From Incurvaria masculella (lineage: Eukaryota; Arthropoda; Insecta; Lepidoptera; Incurvariidae): DNA of 64,000 nucleotides. The stretch spans positions 8,003,001-8,067,000 of the forward strand of contig OX335653.1 of NCBI GenBank assembly GCA_946894095.1, read 5' to 3'. Each line of letters begins with the position of its first letter. Within the stretch, counting starts at the first letter, position 1. Positions 56,947 through 64,000 of this stretch are shown in pieces. Under the pieces are notes generated by a model. The model saw only the letters and a list, made by a program, of their open reading frames with translations, made no database searches and was not told the origin of the DNA. The position numbers and the translations under genes were made by a program.

Positions 56947-58470
56947 TTGATTGGCCGAGCTGCTTTTATGTGTATCGCCGCCTTATCGAATCTACAAAAG
57001 TCGGCGTACCGTAGTCCCGGATACGCCGCTCCTGCTATTCTTTTGGCAAAACTGATTTTAAAATCATTATGGGAAAACAAAATCGATTGGGATGAGTCTC
57101 CTCCTGCAGGTGTCATCTCGCTCTGGCACCAGTTTGTGACAGAGCTTCCCTACCTACAGAGCATTCGATTACCTCGACATATCGGTGCCGATGCTGACTG
57201 TACTATCTCTATACTAGGATTTGCAGATGCCAGCGAAAAGGCTTACGGAGGCGTGGTTTACATACACGTATGGTTTCCGCTTGAACAGAGTTACCGAATG
57301 ACTTTAGTCTGTGCAAAATCAAAGGTGGCACCGCTCCGTAATGTTTCGCTCGCACGTCTCGAACTATGTGGAAACTTAGTCCTCGCAAAATTAATGCGTG
57401 TAGTGATTGACACTTACGCCGCCCGCGTAAGTGTCAATCACTATATAGTGCGTACACGAGTGCAGAAATGCAACATCTGCTTTAAAACTAATCCAAAATC
57501 TCAATTCCCGCTGATGGCCGATCTGCCCGCGTGCAGAATAAACGAAGCAAAGAGTTTTTATCACTCTGGCGTAGATTACGCTGGACCTCTGAATATTTTG
57601 CCTGTTCGGTGCAGAGGAACACGAAGCGTAAAGGCTTACATATGTCTTTTCGTGTGTTTGGTTACTAAGGCCGTTCACGTCGAACTGGCTTCAGACTTGA
57701 GCACTGAATCATTTCTGAACGCCTTTAAACGTTTTATCGCACGAAGAGGTCCTGTAAGTTGTATTTATTCCGACAACGGAACGAATTTCGTTGGCGCAAA
57801 ATCATATCTCGACGTCATCTATGACTTGATCTCCACTGAGGAGTATCGAGATAAGTTTGCGAATGAACTTCGGGAAAATAACATCGAATGGAAGTTCAAC
57901 CCACCATCGGCGCCGCACTTTGGCTCGATGTGGGAAACGAACGTTCGTTCGGTCAAATTACATCTTTATAAAGTTGGGGGCACACAACTTCTTACCTTTG
58001 AAGAAATGCTCACAGTCCTCGTTCAAATCGAGGCTATTCTCAACTCGAGACCTCTTACCACGTTGAGTTCCGATCCTAGCGAGCCTCTAGCGCTCACGCC
58101 AGCTCACTTTCTCACGTTAACGCCGCTGAAATCCTTTCCGTCGGAGGACGTTTCGCGCGAATCTATTAATCTCCTTCACAGGAAACGCAACGTTGATCAT
58201 ATTATTCAATCGTTTTGGCGAAGGTGGAAAGTGGAGTACCTAAATAATTTACAATCGCGTCAAAAATGGAATACTTCCTCGCACCCTGTTGAGAAGGGCA
58301 CTGTAGTAATCCTCAAATCTGGGGACAGCGCACCTTTGAACTGGCCCCTGGGTATAGTCGAGGACACCTTTCCTGGGAAAGATGGGATCGTTAGGGTCGT
58401 GGATGTCCGTACTAAGTCTGGAACATATAGGCGCCCAGTGGTAAAGATTTGCCCATTGCCCAACCAGTAA
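56947..58470 (+). pseudogene. BEL/Pao retrotransposon pol, 3' half with internal deletion
   Basis: 507 codons without a stop. Residues about 17-80 resemble the segment after reverse transcriptase ('GYAAPAILLAKLILKSLW'). Residues 90-150 are the Pao 'peptidase A17'/RNase H-like region (FADASEKAYGGVVY; LARLELCGNLVLAKLM). Residues 167-190 are the end of the integrase zinc finger (CNIC). Residues 205-340 are the integrase core with a plausible catalytic triad D210 (GVDYAGP), D276 (YSDNGTNF) and E330 (HFGSMWE). Residues 380-505 match the conserved BEL/Pao C-terminal domain (SFWRRWKVEYL; WPLGIVEDTFPGKDG). Gag, protease and reverse transcriptase are missing at the 5' side, and the RNase H to integrase linker is deleted at residues 152-166, where a perfect hairpin lies. 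The first ATG is only the frame's start, not the natural one. The frame is open, so loss is recent, but the element is not autonomous. Confidence 0.9.
57401..57443. repeat. Perfect 19-bp hairpin inside the BEL/Pao frame
   Basis: Arms 57401-57419 and 57425-57443 ('tagtgattgacacttacgc' and its exact inverse), spacer of 5 nt. It encodes residues 152-166 and sits at the junction of the internal deletion. Confidence 0.9.
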
Positions 58471-58725
58471 ATTCATTTTTATATTTGTAACCGCTAAAAT
58501 AAGTACTTTAATTAAATTCATAATCATTTATTTTACTTTGAGTTCGCTCTTGCATTTTTTCATACACCGCAATTTTCTTTATTAATTTATCCGCTCCGCA
58601 ATATTAATTCGTTAACCGCTACAGTTAGAAATATTTTATTTATTTTTGATTGCTTTTCGCCGCAATATTATTGTTTTTCTTTCACTTAATTTTGAAAGGA
58701 CTGGGTCCTCTCAAGCTGGGGGGCA
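58471..58725 (+). other. BEL/Pao 3' non-coding region and polypurine tract
   Basis: AT-rich, with five 'ccgc(t/a)' motifs, three of them 'ccgcaat'. It ends in 'caagctggggggca' at about 58712-58725, a plausible polypurine tract for plus-strand priming immediately before the LTR. Confidence 0.65.
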
Positions 58726-59337
58726 TGGTTACGCCATAATGTATTCGCGTAATGTATGGCTGTGTGGTTCTATGTGATGTGCATGACCCTAGTCCTATCC
58801 TTGTTCCCCGCATACGCATGTCCCTCTCTCTCTTTCACCTGATGGAGCGAAGATTGACAGCGTCTGCTGAAAAGGCTGAAAGGCCCAGCTGTCAGTGCAA
58901 TTTTTGATACCGCGATGCACGGACACGCCATGTCATCGTAGCACCGGTTCCCGCCAAAACTATCTCGCCGCCGCCGGGTCCTTAGGTACCCAGGAGTACC
59001 TCGCCAGTACCGCGTGTGCTCGAAACTCGAACAATCCAAGGAACTTTCCGTGCTCTTCATCGTCGAGGACGCAGCGTTCCCGAACCGCATCCTGTGGGAG
59101 AAGGAGAAGCGTGGTGGCCACCCGCACACATAGGGAAGTCTCCATCGTGGTGAGTCGTCCCACCTTCATTTATCCAACCCCTAGAAGATTGTGCATTGCA
59201 TGGGACCATTTTTTTGCGAACCTATATAGGCCTACCTTTTACAAACCCATTTACAAAAACCCAGCGACCTACCCGCGCCACCATAAAGTGTTTTTTTGTA
59301 GATTCCGGCGTATCCGGAATCTACAAAAAAACACAGT
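58726..59337 (+). repeat. BEL/Pao 3' LTR (boundaries approximate)
   Basis: Starts 'tggttacgccataatgtatt' directly after the polypurine tract. It contains 'cgaacctatataggcc' (TATA-like, 59218) and ends near 'aaaaaaacaca'. No matching 5' LTR is visible upstream of the pol frame, so the length cannot be confirmed. The mid part (58880-59150) is GC-rich, and its short frames are not genes. The last 50 bp form a hairpin. Confidence 0.5.
59288..59334. repeat. Perfect 21-bp hairpin at the LTR end
   Basis: Arms 59288-59308 and 59314-59334 are exact reverse complements around a 5-nt spacer. The core reads 'tttgtagattccgg' on the left arm. Confidence 0.9.
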
Positions 59338-61900
59338 TCCTTTAATGAATGTGCAAACTTTAACCAAAAACTATTATGCAGGGTAAGGATAAGCTAATTT
59401 CTTATCAATTATGCGGTTATATAAGTAAGCGTTTGTATTATACTATATAACGTTGTTTGGTGTCGAGAGAATCTCCTTCGGCAAAATGTTGTCTATTCAT
59501 TCAAGTTAAGATGAGTAAATTATGTTGTTAAATATCGTTCGAAGTTATAACCGTAAAATACCTATTTCTAACACGCAATATAAAACGAGATATTAGTGTA
59601 TATTTGCGTTCCTATGACTTGCAATATATTCTCATAAAAAGGATTTACCATTCTATTCTTTAGCAAGGTGTGGGTAGAGCTGAGTTAGAGTATTGCAACG
59701 TGGTGCTTTTTCATATTATCTACTAACAAACCCTTTTGTGTGTTCGGGCTTAATGTCTACCCCCGCGGTCCGCGCTATGCGGCCTCCGTACCGCCTCCTC
59801 CGCTACCGCGCCGCGTCGAACGACCGCGCCTTGCTCGACGTCTCTCTGCTCTACTCTAAGGGTGACCATAATTGGTGACCTAAATATGTTTTATTTTTAT
59901 TTTTTTTATTCCAATGCATTATCAATGACTCAACCACCCCTGAACCATGAACGACCCCTTAACATCCAAACCAAATATTTCGGCCGCTAATGATACTGTA
60001 CTGTACTGCAGAATTGTTTCATCCCTCTGCGAGACGGGCCTAGCCCAGTGTAGAGTAGGTGAGCCAAAAAAACACCCTCCTAAAATATTATCTGCATAGT
60101 GTGAAGAATCCTTACAGGCCACCTGAAGAAAAAATGTGCAGCTATTCTCTGTTTTAGCACAGTTAAAACGCAATAATTTATGGTAAAGTATTTCTCATTC
60201 CCGTTAATTGGCCAAATGAGCCAAAAAAGTAGTAGTATTTTAAAAGATTGAACAGTAGGTACCGCTTGGTAAAAATAGCACGTGCGACAGATCAGATGAT
60301 TTTGAAACGGTCATCTTAATTGATACGCAACTGTCAAGTTGCAAGAGATACAGTAATTTCAACAGATTGGTCAGCACCTTTTCACTGAATGTAAGGCGGT
60401 AGTAAGAATGGAAAAAATACTAAAGCTAGAAACAGTTATCACACAATTAGGGAATTGTAGGAGTATACATTTATAGCACACAGTTAAAAAGGCTATTAAA
60501 AGATATAGTAACATTATTATTTTTAGTCTAACGGTTTTCACTCAGTTTAATTAAGTAACCAATTGACATGGCCCTATTTTAACGTTACAAGACGGCTGTT
60601 ATTATCGGGATAACCGTTTTTTTTTTCAGTGATATAACATGATATATGAGAGAGAGAGCTCCCGCAACCCCTGCTGCTGAATCAGATGGTTTTATTGGAA
60701 CGTAATTAAAAAATAATAAGATACACGAATAAATATTGTGTTTGTTGCAGTATTGTGGTCATCCTAGCAGTCTTTCCATAAAGCACGTCTCACGCTATTT
60801 ACGGTGTCTCTACAAGTTATGGGCATAAGCTATGTTGTCCGCTTGTATTATTCGGTACTAAATCATCCAAGTTGTGTCACACGATTTTCTATTTAAATGG
60901 CCTATATTTTAATTCTGGCATATCGACTTACTATAACTTTTGATTGTTGAAAATTACAGTCGAAATATTTTTATTTACGCAAGCAATAAAAAAAAACGAA
61001 TTATTGTCGTTCGGTTGGGTATTTTCTGATGGAACGTTAAGAATATAAGTGAATACATTCTGCATTATTCTGTAGAGGTACTATAGGACATGGCATCATG
61101 TCAATTCCAATAATTACATCGAAAATGGATACATAAAAATGTACAATGTACCTTCCAGTTGCTGGCATAGTTCAAAGAGCAGGCATTTTTTTACACATAG
61201 CTAAATATATAACCTTCGTTCGCATAATAATTAACATACGAATCGACGTTTAATTCAAAACGTCGTGGACAAGAATAATATTTAACAATCTAGGCAGTGT
61301 TTAAAACCACTTTAAAATCATGACATTTTTCTATGTCTGAAATGCAGATATCTGACCGCGCACCGTGTGAAGTAGAATGAATGGTTTACTGATGAATCCA
61401 AGAAGATATGAGCTACACTCTATACACCCGGAGGCCCCACTGAGGCCCTCATGAATCACACCGGCACATGCGCTAGCACTAGGAGCATGTTTACGACTCC
61501 TAGGCTGCTTTATGTCGCTTCAGCTCGCAACGTTAACTCACGCAATGTGAAAATATACGCGCGGACAAATTAGCGAGGAGCGCGGCGAATGTGAGTCACA
61601 ACTTCGGCTTCAGGACCCGACGTCACGGCGAAAGTTATGGGCCACATTTACAAATTATTCACCGAGCTGTTGTAGTATTATTCGAATAATTCTGGGTATG
61701 TACGTATGCTGTAACTGGATTGTGATCGCGCACAATGTGATGTCTAATAATGGCTCGCCTGAAAAGAGGTCAACGATCCCCAATATCATTTACTTCTTAT
61801 GTTATTCTTAATGCTCGTAGCGAAAAAATACTTAAAATATAGTGCGAAATGAAGAATTACTCTCAAAAGTGCGAACAAATAAATCATTGTAACTTAGGTT
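59338..61900. other. Non-coding DNA with GC-rich patches
   Basis: Islands lie at about 59755-59835 (cgcctcctccgctaccgcgc) and 61430-61640 (unique, moderately GC-rich, with 'cccgacgtcacgg'). The rest is AT-rich. No gene supported. Confidence 0.45.
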
Positions 61901-62060
61901 GAAATAAATAGTCGCATCAGAAACTAAGACCAACGGAAAGTAGTACTTTGTGACGTCACTTTGACACATTTTGTATGGACGAAATCTCAGAGTAATGCGA
62001 ATTGACGTCACAAAGTACTACTTTTCGTTAGTCTTAGTTTCTGTTACGACTATTTATCTC
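61901..62060. mobile_element. MITE family G, with TGACGTCA in both arms
   Basis: Two arms of about 55 bp, roughly 61901-61961 and 62004-62060, are inverted with few differences: 'aaatagtcg', 'cagaaactaag', 'agtagtactttgtgacgtca' and their mirror. Each arm holds the palindrome TGACGTCA. About 160 bp, non-coding. A decayed relative is at 12799-12918. Confidence 0.75.
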
Positions 62061-63017
62061 TGCCTTAATGTTAAGTCGTCGAGTTTCGATTTGATGCTTA
62101 TATTATATTTAATGGAACAAAAAGTATTAATTCGAGAACTCCGGAGATATATTTAGTTACTAAATAGAGTCAGAGTTTCTGGTTTCCGACGATTAATAAA
62201 ATCCCGCAATCTAGCCATGGCCGTAGCCAGCGGGAACATTTTTCGGCAATGCCATACCTTAAAAAACACCATCAACGAATTCTAAGCAAATAAATAAATT
62301 AATAGCAACGGTTTCGAATAGTTCCAGGATACATTTACCTACCTCGGCGGTCTTCCCAAAGACTCTGAAACCCTGCGTAAGAATCCCAGCAAAGACGAAA
62401 ACTTTGCATGCCATTGATTCAAAGGAATTCCTGCGCACAGATACAATTCGCTCGATTGCTTCTCGATTTACTTCTGTGGCAAATAACTCTGACCATTTTC
62501 AGTACTAATTTATTGCACCGAAAAGTTCTTTAGACTCGACGTTTGTCGATTGCCATAATGGGAGCACTTGCATTAAGAGTAGATATAAAAGATGGCGGTA
62601 GTGTTATATATGTAGACAAGTAATAAGACCACATCATGGGGAGGTCTATCAAGTTTGAGGAACGATTGCATATTTGAAACCGAATCACGAGATTCATTTG
62701 TTTGGAACGTCACAGAGTGGTCACACTTTAAAAGCTTGAAGTTTCACGCGAACCGTGTCATCGATCCCGCACCGCCGCGTGTCGTCACAGGTAATATCGG
62801 TGGACTTACTACGTACGGAGCGCATCACCCTAAAAGCCACAGTAGGCATTGGCATTTGCTAGGAACATGCATGTGGGTCATAGTGCAGGCGTATACGATG
62901 ATGCCGTTAATATCCGTCTTCTTGTACCGTATATTTTTTTTTTTTTCATTTAAATAATATACAGTGTCGACGTTTCCGTTAAAATATGATCCCCGTGTTT
63001 ATGAAAATTAACGACTA
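62061..63017. other. Non-coding DNA
   Basis: 62300-62930 is more balanced in composition, with a mildly GC-rich part at 62750-62840. A 100-codon frame (62655-62957) has no domain. No gene supported. Confidence 0.4.
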
Positions 63018-63042
63018 AGCGTCGCGCCACTGGGCTACCCAC
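63018..63042 (-). mobile_element. Tiny fragment of the 5S-type SINE head (tentative)
   Basis: 'gcgtcgcgccactgggctac' equals the 5' end of the 5S-headed SINEs (compare 63711-63726) but nothing else of the element follows. It could be a severely truncated copy or debris of a rearrangement. Confidence 0.4.
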
Positions 63043-63077
63043 CAAGACTGATAAAATATAACATTTCTGTTTTTTAT

Positions 63078-63872
63078 GCAAACCGACATAGATGGCTAAT
63101 AAGTACAACTACAACAACCATTTGTATATTAGCCCAATACACCAAATTCACGAACAAAGATTCACGAAGGAATTAGATGCCATGCCAGGACCTTCCCTTT
63201 ATGAGCACGAATACACTAAACTGGATGGAAAACACGGATTTTCATTGCCGCTTCAACCGTAGTTACATCCAATATGGTGTTAATAACCCGGGGGAATTAA
63301 CAGAATTAACAAATGTGGGAATTACCACATTTTAGGGGAAGGAGATCTCCAGTTTTTTTTTTATGTGACTGGACATTGATGGCTAATACCACACCTTCTG
63401 TCATGGTATTAGCCCAACACACCACATGGGAACTAGGTGCCATGCCAGGACCTTCCTTATATCGCACGGCTACATTGAACTGAATGGAAAACACGGACAA
63501 TTTTCATGGCCGCTTCAACCATCGTTCATCCAATGCGATGGTACCAACCCGGGCGGGATTAACCCTATCATCTAGTAGGTAAGGAAGGGGACTTACAGTT
63601 TAACGTGGAATCCGAACCACGGCCAGCCTCTCTCAACAGTCGAATGGTCACCCATCCAAAACCAGATCGGACCCAGCGTTGCTTAACTTCGGAGAGCGAT
63701 CGCCGAAGTGTCGCGCCACTGGGCTATTGAGGCTGGTTGTACATGGGTTCCGAACTATGGAACAGCTCGCATTCATAATATAATGCAATTATCATACTCA
63801 GAAATAGAAAGAAAGCCCTCTGCTAACCTCTCGGATGGAGGCAAGTCCTCTAGCCCCTACAACTCGATCTGT
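63078..63872 (-). mobile_element. tRNA-Glu-headed SINE split by a 5S-headed SINE
   Basis: The outer copy consists of tail and body (63078-63352) and linker plus head (63737-63872). The head contains 'ggcaagtcctctagccccta', the reverse complement of the tRNA A-box region. The interruption lies inside 'acagttttacatgggttccg'. A short local duplication ('attcacgaac'/'attcacgaag') disturbs the tail hairpin. Confidence 0.8.
63353..63736 (-). mobile_element. 5S-headed SINE, well-preserved copy, nested
   Basis: Left: T run 63353-63362. Tail: 'ggctaatacc' and 'ggtattagcc' arms. Body: 'ttgaactgaatggaaaacac' and 'tggtaccaacccgggcggga'. 5S head at right: 'ggtcacccatccaaaacc' (box C complement) and 'gttgcttaacttcggagag' (box A complement). 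Closely similar to the copy at 39374-39752. It is inserted in the same orientation as its host SINE; 'agtttt' at the left and 'ggttgt' before 'acatggg' at the right may be a decayed target duplication. Confidence 0.85.
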
Positions 63873-64000
63873 ACAATAACTTGGTACGATCATATTTCTA
63901 ATTCAAAAGCAACATATTTTTCTCAGATTTTGTTCACTATTATGTTTGGTAAATGTCATTTTAGGCATAGGACATTGGTTTAAGAAATCTTATTAAATAT
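63873..64000. other. Window end, AT-rich
   Basis: No feature recognised. Confidence 0.4.

Noticed and set aside
58895..59386. 163-codon plus-strand open frame downstream of BEL/Pao pol
   Set aside because: It lies within the presumed LTR, has no domain, and its end is translated through the hairpin.
1..64000. Known conserved insect microRNAs
   Set aside because: I looked by eye for the mature sequences of about fifteen conserved insect miRNAs (for example let-7, bantam, miR-1, miR-10, iab-4) and found no match. Less conserved miRNAs cannot be excluded.

Overview
This window looks like non-coding nuclear DNA of an insect, most probably a moth or butterfly. The background is AT-rich. It holds no rRNA operon, no complete host protein gene and no bacterial-style gene organisation. 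The Lepidoptera call is inference from repeat types I recognise: the 'ggttccgtacc ... ggtacggaaccctaaaaa' element with a GACG microsatellite, a LINE 3' end with 'gtccagcagtgga', the 'agcccgtcccgg ... atgtagtgatgtagtg' element, a BEL/Pao retrotransposon and many TIR-bearing MITEs. The only long open frame with a recognisable protein (507 codons, 56947-58470) is BEL/Pao pol. Almost every other open frame is what chance gives in this composition.

Layout. From 1 to about 18.3 kb the DNA is mostly unique and AT-rich, dotted with short CpG- and CGG/CCG-rich islands, with a few SINE and MITE copies at 1.75-4.0 kb. From 19.3 to 21.6 kb lies a transposon block: a 1.13-kb element with two 173-bp terminal inverted repeats that I read as identical, then diverged tandem modules and a poly(A)-containing repeat. 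From 21.7 to 36 kb the DNA is again mostly unique, with G-quadruplex-type tracts, two SINEs and two MITEs. From 36 to 45 kb repeats are dense: a second long-TIR element, SINEs, a mariner-like relic, several MITEs and the GACG element. From 45 to 55 kb it is mostly unique, with a notable CpG/CGATA island at 47.6-47.9 kb. From 55.7 to 59.4 kb come a SINE and the BEL/Pao remnant. The last 4.5 kb hold a CRE-containing MITE and a SINE nested in another SINE.

The most interesting theme is one SINE superfamily in at least fourteen copies. Copies share the same ~265-bp body and tail but carry different RNA polymerase III heads. Some begin with a 5S rRNA-derived promoter (2621, 18402, 39374 and 63353). 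Others begin with a tRNA-Glu(TTC)-like head (3088, 23420, 36929, 55745 and 63078). One (3717) has a third or very diverged head. The shared 3' region can fold into a conserved stem-loop. A 5S-headed copy has inserted into a tRNA-headed copy near the right end, and another has split a MITE near the left end, so the 5S-headed form appears to be the younger wave.

A second theme is short, perfect or near-perfect hairpins that look like local fold-back (template-switch) copying. Two lie in the BEL/Pao element, one of them exactly at the junction of its internal deletion. One lies in a SINE and one in otherwise unique DNA.

Whether the window is intergenic or inside a large intron cannot be told from the sequence alone. 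All boundaries were read by eye.
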